Origin: DASXHZ01 sp036488085 | GTDB lineage: Bacteria > Acidobacteriota > Thermoanaerobaculia > Gp7-AA8 | DNA length: 64,000 nucleotides | Reading direction: 5' to 3' | Assembly (NCBI GenBank): GCA_036488085.1 | Contig: DASXHZ010000092.1 | Coordinates: forward strand, 29,736 to 93,735 | Part shown: positions 51,401 through 58,391 of the stretch, in pieces | How the letters are laid out: the number at the start of each line of letters is the position of its first letter | Numbering within the stretch: the first letter of the stretch is position 1 | Notes under the pieces: model-generated | What the model was told of the DNA's origin: nothing | Databases searched by the model: none | The model's input: the letters and a program-made list of their open reading frames with translations, nothing else | Made by a program: the position numbers and the translations under genes

Positions 51401-53527
51401 GTTGCCCGAGAGCCCTGAGAATCGCTTCACCAGAGCCATCTTGCCGGCGCCCGCCGCCATGTTGATGCTGCCAATGACGTTCGCGCCGTCCACCGACAGC
51501 CCTTCGCCCGTCGTTCCGCTGGCGAGCTTGATGAGGAAGTAGTTGTGGGACTGGATGACGCCGCCGAGCGGTTGGATCTGGCCCGACCAGCCGTTGCCGG
51601 TGGTGGAGGCGTACTGAATCGACCAGCCGTCGAGCGGGACGTCGGTGTCGAGCGGGTTGTACAGCTCCACGAAGTCGTTCGCGTAGGTGGCGCCGCTGTT
51701 CCCGCCGCCGCCGTACACCTGACTGATCATCACGTGCTGCATCGCCTGCGGATGCGTCGTGCAGTCGTTGATCGGAGACGCCGAGTTGCGCGGCGCGGGA
51801 GGCGCGACGGCCCAGTCGGCATTGTTGTTGTTGAACGTGCAGCCGCCGAGGGTGCGGAATCCGGCCAGAGTGTTCGAGAGCGACGTCGGAATCGTCGTAC
51901 GTCCGGCGCAGGTCGCGTTGTTCGAGCTGCTGCTGTAGCCGATGAAGTCGAGGATGTCGCCGCGTGCCGAGCACGCGTCGGGCAGAACGACCGCCGTGCT
52001 GGTCAGCGCGATGCGGCCCGCCGTGGAGCCGACGTCGTTCGTATCGACGGCGTCAGGCGTCGGCAGCGGCGTGGTGCCGCCGGTCGCCGTCGTTCCCTGC
52101 GCCTCCTGGACGAGGTAATAGCTGTACGGCTGGATCGTGCCGTGGAGCGGCGTCGCGGCCCACGCGCTCGTCCCGAACGAGTACGTCTGAACGGCCCACC
52201 CTTCCACCGAGACCGGCCCGTTGGTGCGGTTGAACAGCTCGATGTAGTCGTTGTTGTACGTCGAGCCGGAGTTGTGGCCGCCGCCGTAGAACTGGCCGAT
52301 GACGATCGTGCCCGCGGGAATCGCGGGAGGATTGACCGCGATGTTCACGACCTGCGTGACGGGGGCGTTCACGCCGTCGGACAGCGAGGCAGTGAACGTC
52401 GCCGTACCGGTGAAGTTGTTCGTGAGAGTCACGTTGAATGTCGCGGTGCTCGTCGTCGCATTCGACACGGTGACAGACGAGATGCCGGTCCCGGCGGTCG
52501 CCGACCATGAGTAAACGCTGTGATCGTCGGTGCCGCTCAGCGTCACGTTGAATGGAGCGGCGTTCTCGGTCACGGTGGCGATCGGATTGGCGGGAGCGTT
52601 GATCGCCGGCGGATTGTCGGTCGCTGCCGAGTTGACGGTGATGTTCACCGCCTGGTTGACGGCCGCGTTCACGTTGTCGCTGAGCGTCGCCGTGAAGGTC
52701 GCTGTGCCGGTGTAGTTGCTGACGAGGGTGACTGTATAGGTGACGCTGGTCGTCCCCTGGCCGCCCGCCACGACGACGCTCGAGACGCCCGTGCCGGCCG
52801 TCGCCGACCAGTTCAGGACGTTGTTGTCGTCGCTGCCGGTCACGGTAACGTTGAACGGCGCCGCGTTCTGCAAGACGGTGGTGATCGGATTCGCCGGCGC
52901 GTTGATCACCGGTGGGTTATTGACGACGACGCCGCACGGGTGGACCGGCGACGCGGTGTTCCGCGGAGCCGGTGCTGCGACGGTGAAGTCGGCTGAGTTG
53001 CTGTCCGTGTCGGTGCAACCGCTACCGTTCCGGATCGCCGCCGTGGTGTTCGTCAGCGCAGGAGTCGCTGTTCCCTCGAAGCAGTTCGCCGCTCCGAAGC
53101 CGACCATGTCGACGAACCCCGCCGGGCAGGCGCCCGTCAACGGCGTCGTCGAGCTCACCAGCGCCACCTTTCCGGCCGTGGCGCTCATCGCGATGTTGCC
53201 GGTGGCGTCAGGCGCCGGCAGGCTGGTCGTGCCGCCCGCTCCAGCCGATTCCTGGATCAGGTAGTACTGACCCGGTTGCAGTGTGCCGCTGAGGTTCGTC
53301 GCGGTCCACGTCGTCCCGGTGGAGCTGGCGTACTGGACCGACCATCCCGCGAGGCTCTGCGCCGCGTTGCCACGGTTGAAGATCTCGATGAAGTCGTTCT
53401 TGTAGGTCGCCCCGGCGTTGCCGCCGCCGCCGTAAAGCTGGCTGATGACGATGTTCGAAGCGGCGAACATGTTGGCCGCGAACAGGAAACAAAAAGCTAC
53501 TGCTACAGCAAGACGACGAGCATTCAT
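48464..53527 (-). CDS. Giant secreted multidomain nuclease (lamin-tail and cadherin-like repeats, DNA/RNA non-specific endonuclease)
   Basis: A 1687-aa exported protein (signal MNARRLAVAVAFCFLFAANM). Three lamin-tail domains start at IVISQLYGGGGNAGATYKND (about 24), IVIGQFYGGGHNSGSTYNND (about 420) and VMISQVYGGGGNSGATYAND (about 600); two Ig-like repeats lie between the first two. A SbsA-type Ig domain precedes a DNA/RNA non-specific endonuclease domain with DRGHMCPNADR (His near 981) and SNMVPQAPDNNQGPWANLE, both key motifs intact. The rest is cadherin-like/Big_9 repeats (GPSHGTLSGSNGSETYTPAP, EDSSVTFPASDL) and a PKD-like domain. ATG 53527 has AGGAAGG upstream. It probably degrades extracellular nucleic acid at or away from the surface. 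No cell-wall anchor is visible. Confidence 0.9.
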   Translation of the reverse strand: MNARRLAVAVAFCFLFAANMFAASNIVISQLYGGGGNAGATYKNDFIEIFNRGNAAQSLAGWSVQYASSTGTTWTATNLSGTLQPGQYYLIQESAGAGGTTSLPAPDATGNIAMSATAGKVALVSSTTPLTGACPAGFVDMVGFGAANCFEGTATPALTNTTAAIRNGSGCTDTDSNSADFTVAAPAPRNTASPVHPCGVVVNNPPVINAPANPITTVLQNAAPFNVTVTGSDDNNVLNWSATAGTGVSSVVVAGGQGTTSVTYTVTLVSNYTGTATFTATLSDNVNAAVNQAVNITVNSAATDNPPAINAPANPIATVTENAAPFNVTLSGTDDHSVYSWSATAGTGISSVTVSNATTSTATFNVTLTNNFTGTATFTASLSDGVNAPVTQVVNIAVNPPAIPAGTIVIGQFYGGGHNSGSTYNNDYIELFNRTNGPVSVEGWAVQTYSFGTSAWAATPLHGTIQPYSYYLVQEAQGTTATGGTTPLPTPDAVDTNDVGSTAGRIALTSTAVVLPDACSARGDILDFIGYSSSSNNATCAGRTTIPTSLSNTLAGFRTLGGCTFNNNNADWAVAPPAPRNSASPINDCTTHPQAMQHVMISQVYGGGGNSGATYANDFVELYNPLDTDVPLDGWSIQYASTTGNGWSGQIQPLGGVIQSHNYFLIKLASGTTGEGLSVDGANVIGSINMAAGAGKMALVKRFSGLSGNCPIGDLDLVDFIGYGTGTDCFEGGAPAPTLSNTQSAVRANETDTDQNSVDFTKQTPNPHGGPGGLVPLPPNVTSFEPSTTNAPYDATVRIDFGEAVTVASGWYSINCASTGDHSTDVTVASAFADKSWLITPNVSFTPGEACTVTVFHDKVTNEDVTAPPDAMHPLNDFTFTFTVATGAAAPYPPDVHLTMGNPSNAIDDVTVPNNYLMMKPTYALSYNRGKGTPNWVSWHLDASWYGSLARVDVFRADPKVLPDWYRVEETDFTSSGFDRGHMCPNADRDNQNRIPINQETYLMSNMVPQAPDNNQGPWANLEAYLRTLTDAGSEIYIVSGPAGVGGTGSNGGVTTTLANGHVTVPAYTWKVALVLPGQTGDDVARVTASTRVIAVIMPNVQGIRTSNSNDWMTYLTTVHAVEQLTGYNFYSNVPQVIQNAIEYGVNGDNPPGTADQSVSTTEDNGTTFNLTVANPTANALTYNIVNGPSHGTLSGSNGSETYTPAPDFNGTDTFTYNVSDGTHTSNTSTVTVTISEVNDAPTAANDATSVNEDSSVTFPASDLTSNDSAGPANESGQTLTVTAVNSTADTHGTVTLNNGEVTYTPAPLFFGNASFTYQVCDNGTTAGVTDPQCAVATVGVTVNFVNHAPSASINAPSTGAEGSSITVTGSATDVDPSESFTFAFSVTKNGSPYASGSGTPFAFTPDDNGTYVVSEVVTDSHGGQGTASASINVTNVDPVISAVIGPTSPLPLTGATATINVSYSDAGSADTQTAVFTWDDNTTSNASCSAGTCSATHTFAAAGVYHVLVTVTDDDGGSASSDFQYVVVYDPSAGFVTGSGWINSPAGAYVADPSITGKATFGFNSKYQKGQQHPQGNTQFQLAAAGFNFVSTSYDWLVIAGNKAQYKGVGTIANTPGTFAFLLTGTDGDAKGGNAQGPDKFRIKIWNTDTGNVVYDNVLGGSDDIDSANPQVLGGGSIQIQTPNSK

Positions 53528-53678
53528 CGACGAGGCGTCCTTCCTGATGATGGCGTGAACAGTTTTCCGGCCGGGGCCGTGCGTGTGGGTTGCGATGAGG
53601 ATACGGGTTTCCGGTGAAATGGCAACGGTTATTCGTGGCGATTCGTTCCACAACCGGCTGCTCGGAGTCAGCCGCGTT

Positions 53679-53957
53679 TCACGAGATCTTGACGATAAAG
53701 CAACTAAAACGGCATCTCGTCGCGAAAATTTTCAGGACGCCGTGAAAATCGGTCGCGTGACCCTTCGACTTATCCGACTGCTCGACAGCACTTTGAGGCG
53801 CCAGCATGTCGCGGGCGGCAGCTTGAAGGATGTCTTCGGCATGGTCGCGCAGCGCGACGATGTCCATGTCGGTTCCTGGGGAAAGGCTGCGTGCGAACCG
53901 CTCCCACTCCACGAGGATCGGTTCGACATTCGCGACCATGAACTCGGCCAGTCGCAT
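53679..53957 (-). pseudogene. Truncated duplicate of the RsbRD histidine-kinase 5' end
   Basis: The first 66 residues (MRLAEFMVANVEPILVEWER onwards) match the start of the kinase at 53980-55137 almost exactly, with a few changes such as EDILQ for EEILQ. About 45 bases of sequence upstream of the ATG are also similar. After KSKGHATDFHG the copy runs into unrelated sequence and stops at 92 aa, with no kinase domains. It is a partial tandem duplication of the promoter-proximal end. Confidence 0.85.
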
Positions 53958-53979
53958 AGCTGCCGTACTCTCTCACATG

Positions 53980-55137
53980 TCAACGATGCTCGTGCAAGGA
54001 TGAGCGACGCGGAAGGCGGACGGTGAAAACTGTCCCGGCCGATTCCGACGAAGTGACTGAGATCGAGCCGTCATGTGCGGCCACCACTTCTCGCACGATA
54101 TATAAGCCGAGACCAATGGATCCGAGACGTCCGTACTGAGTTCTGCCGGAGGGAGACGCTCCGCGGACAAACGGGTGAAACAGCGTCGGCAGCGCATCGG
54201 ACGGAATCGGCGATCCTTGGTTCGCCACCGCGCAGAGGACGTCGGAGCCTTCGCCGGTCAGCGATACGTCAACCGAAGCACCTTCCTCGCCGTGCTCGAG
54301 AGCGTTCGCAATCAGGTTGGAGACGACTTGACGCAGCCGGTCGGCGTCCCATTCCCCGCGTGTGTCGCCGGCGGACTCGAGACGCAGCCTTTTTTCCGGA
54401 CGAGCGGCGCGAAATTCGGCGAGCACATCGCGGCAAAGCGGCTCGAGGTCCATCGCCCCAAGGGAAAGGGGAATACCGCCCCCCAGTCTGGCCCGAGTGA
54501 AATCGAGCAGATCGTCGATCATCCGGCTCATGACCTGGGCGGAATCGGTTATCTGCGACGCGATCTGAGTGTTTTCGGGGTCGAGCTGTCCGGCTCGAGT
54601 GACTAGCGCCGCGGAGACGACGATCGCAGTCAGAGGGTTCCGAAGATCGTGGCCCAGTGTCGCGAGAAACAACTCGCGCGAATCGTTGAGCCGGTCGTGG
54701 TAACTCCGCACCGCTTCCCCGAGCGATTGGTCGATCGACTCGTTGAACCGGGTGAGGTCCTGCAGGTCGTTCTCGTCGGCTCGATGGACGCTTCCAGCCC
54801 AAAGTTGTAGCACCGACGCGCGCAGCGCCCGGTATTCCGAAACCACCTCGATCAAGTTGAAGCCCGAGACAAGCCGGGCAATCGCGTGCTCTTTGGATGC
54901 TCCATCGAGGTGAGCGCTTTCCGTTCCCGTGCCCCCATGACCTTTCGACTTGGCGGACTGCTCGTCGGCACTCTGAGGGGCCAGCATGTCGCGCGCAGCA
55001 GCTTGGAGTATCTCTTCGGCATGGTCGCGCAGCGCGACGATGTCCATGTCGGTTCCTGGGGAAAGGCTGCGCGCGAACCGCTCCCACTCCACGAGGATCG
55101 GTTCGACATTCGCGACGATGAACTCGGCTAGGCGCAT
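53980..55137 (-). CDS. Sensor histidine kinase with RsbRD-type N-terminal domain
   Basis: A 385-aa soluble kinase. Residues 1-150 resemble the RsbT co-antagonist RsbRD N-terminal sensor domain (WERFARSLSPGTDMDIVALR, then the ...LVSGFNLIEVVSEYRALRAS pattern). HisKA has ATLGHDLRNPLTAIVVSAAL (phospho-His near 170). HATPase_c has NLIANALEHGEEGA, the altered ANQGSPIPS and GLGLYIVREVVAAHDGS. No TM helix is seen, so it senses an internal signal. No response regulator is adjacent. A truncated copy of its own 5' end lies directly downstream. Confidence 0.93.
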   Translation of the reverse strand: MRLAEFIVANVEPILVEWERFARSLSPGTDMDIVALRDHAEEILQAAARDMLAPQSADEQSAKSKGHGGTGTESAHLDGASKEHAIARLVSGFNLIEVVSEYRALRASVLQLWAGSVHRADENDLQDLTRFNESIDQSLGEAVRSYHDRLNDSRELFLATLGHDLRNPLTAIVVSAALVTRAGQLDPENTQIASQITDSAQVMSRMIDDLLDFTRARLGGGIPLSLGAMDLEPLCRDVLAEFRAARPEKRLRLESAGDTRGEWDADRLRQVVSNLIANALEHGEEGASVDVSLTGEGSDVLCAVANQGSPIPSDALPTLFHPFVRGASPSGRTQYGRLGSIGLGLYIVREVVAAHDGSISVTSSESAGTVFTVRLPRRSSLHEHR

Positions 55138-55288
55138 AGGTGCCGCACTCTGTCATCTCAATAACGATGGTGCAACAGTGTTGAACATCCGTTCGTAGGA
55201 CAGGGTGACAGGGTGGAGGAGGGTGGATGCGCACCGCGTGAAAATGAGCCCGACGAACGTAGATGGGTAGAACGATCCGAAGGAGGCA

Positions 55289-55456
55289 GTGTGCCGGTTG
55301 CTCGACGAGCTTCCGACGGATGCTTCGTATGAAGACATTCACTACCACGTCTACGTGCAACAGAAGATCGACGCCGGTATCGATGCCGCAGAACGCGGCG
55401 ACTTCATTCCGGACGACGAGATCGAGCAGCGGATCGCGCGTTGGACCGGCGAGTAA
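55289..55456 (+). CDS. Small ParD/RelB-like antitoxin
   Basis: A 55-aa protein starting with GTG, preceded by AAGGAGG: MCRLLDELPTDASYEDIHYH, then VYVQQKIDAGIDAAERGDFI and PDDEIEQRIARWTGE. The pattern LPxDAxxEDIxYHxYVxxKIxxGxxxxExG, then EExxxRxxRW, is that of short antitoxins paired with ParE/RelE toxins. It binds and neutralises the toxin and usually represses the operon. The toxin-like frame begins inside its 3' end. The antitoxin looks intact. Confidence 0.8.
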   Translation: MCRLLDELPTDASYEDIHYHVYVQQKIDAGIDAAERGDFIPDDEIEQRIARWTGE

Positions 55457-55623
55457 GATGGACCCGGCTCGCGTGGACTGACGTCGAAGAGGCCGCGCGC
55501 TTTGTTCACCGCGATTCGCCACGATACGCGATCGCACTTCAGCGCGAAGCCCAGGCTGCTGACCAATCGCTGAAAACGCTTCTCGAAACGTGGGCTGCGG
55601 AGATGTCGAAGCAGTCGAGTTAG
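55441..55623 (+). pseudogene. Truncated ParE-like toxin
   Basis: The frame from TTG 55441 (overlapping the antitoxin) reads VRWTRLAWTDVEEAARFVHR, then DSPRYAIALQREAQAADQSL, matching the first half of ParE/RelE-fold toxins (WTxxAxxDLxEIAxYI..D). It ends after 60 residues, while the family needs about 90-100, so the final strands with catalytic or gyrase-contact residues are missing. I see no clear continuation in another frame. It is probably an inactive toxin beside a kept antitoxin. Confidence 0.65.
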
Positions 55624-55663
55624 TGCCGCGTCAAAGGCATGACAGCGGCGGCTGAAGGCGGTT

Positions 55664-55678
55664 TGTATACTGTATACA
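55664..55678. promoter_or_regulatory. Perfect palindrome operator overlapping the -10 of the GntR gene
   Basis: TGTATACTGTATACA is an exact inverted repeat about a central T, ending one base before the GntR ATG. It contains TATACT (55666-55671), a good -10 hexamer eight bases before the start codon. GntR/FadR-type regulators bind such short palindromes, so autorepression by blocking the polymerase is likely. No Shine-Dalgarno fits, so the mRNA is probably leaderless. Confidence 0.72.
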
Positions 55679-55679
55679 G

Positions 55680-56345
55680 ATGCCGATGCCGCCGCTGGTG
55701 CGGCGCACGCTGGTAGACGACGCGTGCGACCGTCTTCGTGAATGGATTCTCGACGGGCAGCTCTCGCCGGACGACGATCTGAGCGAGCCGCGGCTCGCCT
55801 CGATGCTGGGGATCAGCCGTACGCCCGTCCGCGAGGCGATCGCGCGGCTGAGCCATGAGGGGCTGGTCGAGGTCGACGCCGGAAAGGGTTTCCGCATCGC
55901 TCGCGCCGACGCCTCGCTGGTGCGGGAGATCTATCCGATCATCGCGGCGCTCGAGGCGATGGCGCTGCGGCTCTCGGCACCCGACCGTCTCCCGGACGTT
56001 GCGGCGCTCCGCGCGGTCAACGACGAGATCCGCGCCGGCCTGCGGAGCGAGCGCCTCTTCACGCTCGACAAGGAGTTCCATCGCCTCATCGTCTCCCGCT
56101 GTCCGAATGCGCGGCTGCTGACCGCGCTCGAACAGCAGCGGATGCTGGCGCGCCGCTTCGACGGAGCCTCGCGCCGCGGCATGCACAAGCCGCTGGAGTC
56201 GCGAAACGAGCACGCGGCGATCATCGAAGACATCGCCCGGAAGCGGGTCGACCGCGCCGCGCAGCGAATCGAACAGCACTACCTCGACGGCATCGAAGTG
56301 GTCATCGACTGGATGTCGAGCCGTCGCAAATCGGAGGGAAAGTGA
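55680..56345 (+). CDS. GntR-family regulator, FadR/FCD subfamily
   Basis: A 221-aa regulator: winged helix (VDDACDRLREWILDGQLSPD, LSEPRLASMLGISRTPVREA, IARLSHEGLVEVDAGKGFRI) and an all-helical FCD ligand domain (about 85-210) with metal-site type residues (DKEFHRLIVSRCPN, SRNEHAAIIEDIA). The start is ATG 55680; an in-frame ATG at 55686 is possible. It overlaps the amidohydrolase by GTGA, so it probably controls that gene and itself through the palindrome at 55664. The effector is likely a small acid linked to the hydrolase substrate. Confidence 0.93.
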   Translation: MPMPPLVRRTLVDDACDRLREWILDGQLSPDDDLSEPRLASMLGISRTPVREAIARLSHEGLVEVDAGKGFRIARADASLVREIYPIIAALEAMALRLSAPDRLPDVAALRAVNDEIRAGLRSERLFTLDKEFHRLIVSRCPNARLLTALEQQRMLARRFDGASRRGMHKPLESRNEHAAIIEDIARKRVDRAAQRIEQHYLDGIEVVIDWMSSRRKSEGK

Positions 56346-57910
56346 CCGGAAAACATCTCGCGGGCGTTCTCTGCATCACGCTGGTGATTCTGCCGGCCGC
56401 CGTCATCGGACAGGACGACGAGACTCCGCACTGGGGCCGTTTCTTCGAGCGCCTGCGCACCGATCAACTGATGCAGAAGCTGTCGGAGGAGTCGAACCCG
56501 GAGGACGTGGCGTTCGTCGGCGCCGAGGTGATTCCAATGACGGAAGGGACCTCGGTTCTGCACGATCAGACTGTCGTGGTGAGGAACGGCCGGATCGATG
56601 TCGTCGGTCCGCGCACGAAGACGAACATTCCCGCCGGCGTGCGGCGCATCGATGCTCGTGGCAAGTTCCTCTTCCCCGGCCTCACCGACGTTCACGTGCA
56701 CACGGTGCAGACGCACGCCGACTATCTGCTCGACCTGCTCCACGGCGTCACGACCGTGCGCGAGATGGACGGTTATCCGTGGCTGCTGAAGGTGCGCGCG
56801 GCCATTCGCGCGAACCGGCTGCTGGCGCCGACGACCTATGTCACCGGCACGATCCTCAACGGCGCGCCGATGGGGTGGTACGCGATCGTGATCAAGACGC
56901 CGGAACAGGCGCGGAGCGTCGTTCGGGAGCAGAAGGCAGCGGGCTACGACTACATCAAGGTGCACAACGTGATGCCGCTGCCGCTCTACGACGCGATTGC
57001 GGAGACCGCGCGCCAGGAGCACATCCGCTTCGTCGGTCACATCCCGCATGAGGTCTCGGTGAAGCACGCGATCGAAGAGGGGCAGTACACATTCGAGCAT
57101 TTCAAGGGCTTCTATCTCGATCGGACGCTGACGATGTCGCCGGAGGATTGGCTCGACGAGGTCAAGGGGGCCGACGTCTGGATCGCGCCGACGCTGACGA
57201 ACCGCCGCGGCGGGATGACGGTGGACGAGACGCGTGCGTTCATGGCGACGCCCGACGCGCAGCTCGTCTCCGCGCGCGCCCGAGCCGAATGGCCCGAGGG
57301 GGTGACGGGACACGACGCCGACGCGTCACGGACGGTGTGGACTCTGTCTCAGGAGATCTTCAAGAAGCTGCTGCCGGTGACGCAGCGCTTCATCGCGGGG
57401 ACAGATTCCGGCGGCGGCTATCCGAATTCGATCCGCGGCTTTGCGCTCCACGACGAGCTCGAGACGATGGAGTCGCTCGGGATGCCGGTCGCCGAGGTGC
57501 TGCGTACGGCAACGGTGAATGCGGCGATCGCGCTCGGCGATCCGGCTTCATTCGGATCGATCGAGGTTGGGAAGCGCGCGGATCTGCTGTTGCTCGACAA
57601 GAATCCGCTGCTCACCTCGCGCAACCTACGCGATCCCCGCGACGTCATGGTGCGCGGCATCTGGCTCGATCACGCGCGACTCGCGCACGTACGGGAAGCG
57701 ATCGTCGCGATCTATGCGAAAGCCGGCGCCGACAGGACGCTCGATCATCCTTCGGCCACGCAGATCGAGGGCCTCGTCGCCGGCATGGACGCCCTCCGCG
57801 CGAAAGGGTGGATCTTCAACGACCATCATGTCGAGGAGCTCACCGGGATGCTGCGGGCGGTCAAGCGTGATGCGGACGCGGATACAATCGCTATGTTGTC
57901 TCGGCGCTGA
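56342..57910 (+). CDS. Exported amidohydrolase
   Basis: A 522-aa metal-dependent hydrolase with signal-like MTGKHLAGVLCITLVILPAA. Amidohydrolase landmarks: FLFPGLTDVHVHTVQTHADY (HxH), YDYIKVHNVMPLPLYD (bridging Lys), VGHIPHEVSVKHAIEEG, TFEHFKG, IAGTDSGGGYPNSIRGFALH (metal Asp) and the closing FGSIEVGKRADLLLLDKNPL. It fits the prolidase/imidazolonepropionase-like group; substrate unknown. The GTG start overlaps the GntR stop. Its last 20 bases overlap the convergent lspA gene. Confidence 0.92.
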   Translation: MTGKHLAGVLCITLVILPAAVIGQDDETPHWGRFFERLRTDQLMQKLSEESNPEDVAFVGAEVIPMTEGTSVLHDQTVVVRNGRIDVVGPRTKTNIPAGVRRIDARGKFLFPGLTDVHVHTVQTHADYLLDLLHGVTTVREMDGYPWLLKVRAAIRANRLLAPTTYVTGTILNGAPMGWYAIVIKTPEQARSVVREQKAAGYDYIKVHNVMPLPLYDAIAETARQEHIRFVGHIPHEVSVKHAIEEGQYTFEHFKGFYLDRTLTMSPEDWLDEVKGADVWIAPTLTNRRGGMTVDETRAFMATPDAQLVSARARAEWPEGVTGHDADASRTVWTLSQEIFKKLLPVTQRFIAGTDSGGGYPNSIRGFALHDELETMESLGMPVAEVLRTATVNAAIALGDPASFGSIEVGKRADLLLLDKNPLLTSRNLRDPRDVMVRGIWLDHARLAHVREAIVAIYAKAGADRTLDHPSATQIEGLVAGMDALRAKGWIFNDHHVEELTGMLRAVKRDADADTIAMLSRR

Positions 57911-58391
57911 CGACTTCCTTCTCCTCGGGATGTTTCTTCATGTCGAGGAAGAGGAGGGCGATGCCGATGCAGATGGCGCTGTCGGCGACGTTGAACGCGG
58001 GCCAGTGGTGGTCGCGGACGTAGAAGTCGAGGAAGTCGACGACGTAGCCGAACCGGAAGCGGTCGACGAGGTTCCCGATCGCGCCGCCGAGGATCAGGTG
58101 CAGGGCGACTTGCAGCATGCGGTCGGTGACCGCGGTGCGTAGCGCGTAGACGACCACGACGCAGAAGACGACGATCGCCCCGCCGTTGAGGAGCATCGGG
58201 ACGAGGTGCGAGTCGGTGTTCGCGCCGATGCCGAACGCGGCGCCGGTGTTGCGGACATGCACGATCTCGAAGACGTTCGGGATGACGGTGATGGACTCGT
58301 GGAGATCGATGCGCGCCGCGACGAGCCACTTGCTCAGCGCATCGAGGACGATGATCGCGAGCGAGATCGCGAGGTAGTGAAGGCGTTTCAC
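57891..58391 (-). CDS. lspA: Lipoprotein signal peptidase II
   Basis: A 166-aa inner-membrane aspartyl protease with four TM helices (LHYLAISLAIIVLDALSKWL, VPMLLNGGAIVVFCVVVVYA, MLQVALHLILGGAIGN, FNVADSAICIGIALLFL). The catalytic blocks GGAIGNLVDRFRFGYVVDF and WPAFNVADSAI hold both Asp residues; VRNTGAAFGI is also present. It cuts prolipoproteins before the lipid-modified Cys; the window encodes several likely substrates. The start is GTG 58391, overlapping the ispG stop (GTGA). Shares an operon with ispG. Confidence 0.96.
   Translation of the reverse strand: MKRLHYLAISLAIIVLDALSKWLVAARIDLHESITVIPNVFEIVHVRNTGAAFGIGANTDSHLVPMLLNGGAIVVFCVVVVYALRTAVTDRMLQVALHLILGGAIGNLVDRFRFGYVVDFLDFYVRDHHWPAFNVADSAICIGIALLFLDMKKHPEEKEVVSAETT

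Noticed and set aside
57880..57899. TACAAT followed by ATG near the end of the amidohydrolase gene as a promoter
   Set aside because: It lies inside the coding end, and no gene starts there on the plus strand. It shows that such hexamers also arise by chance.
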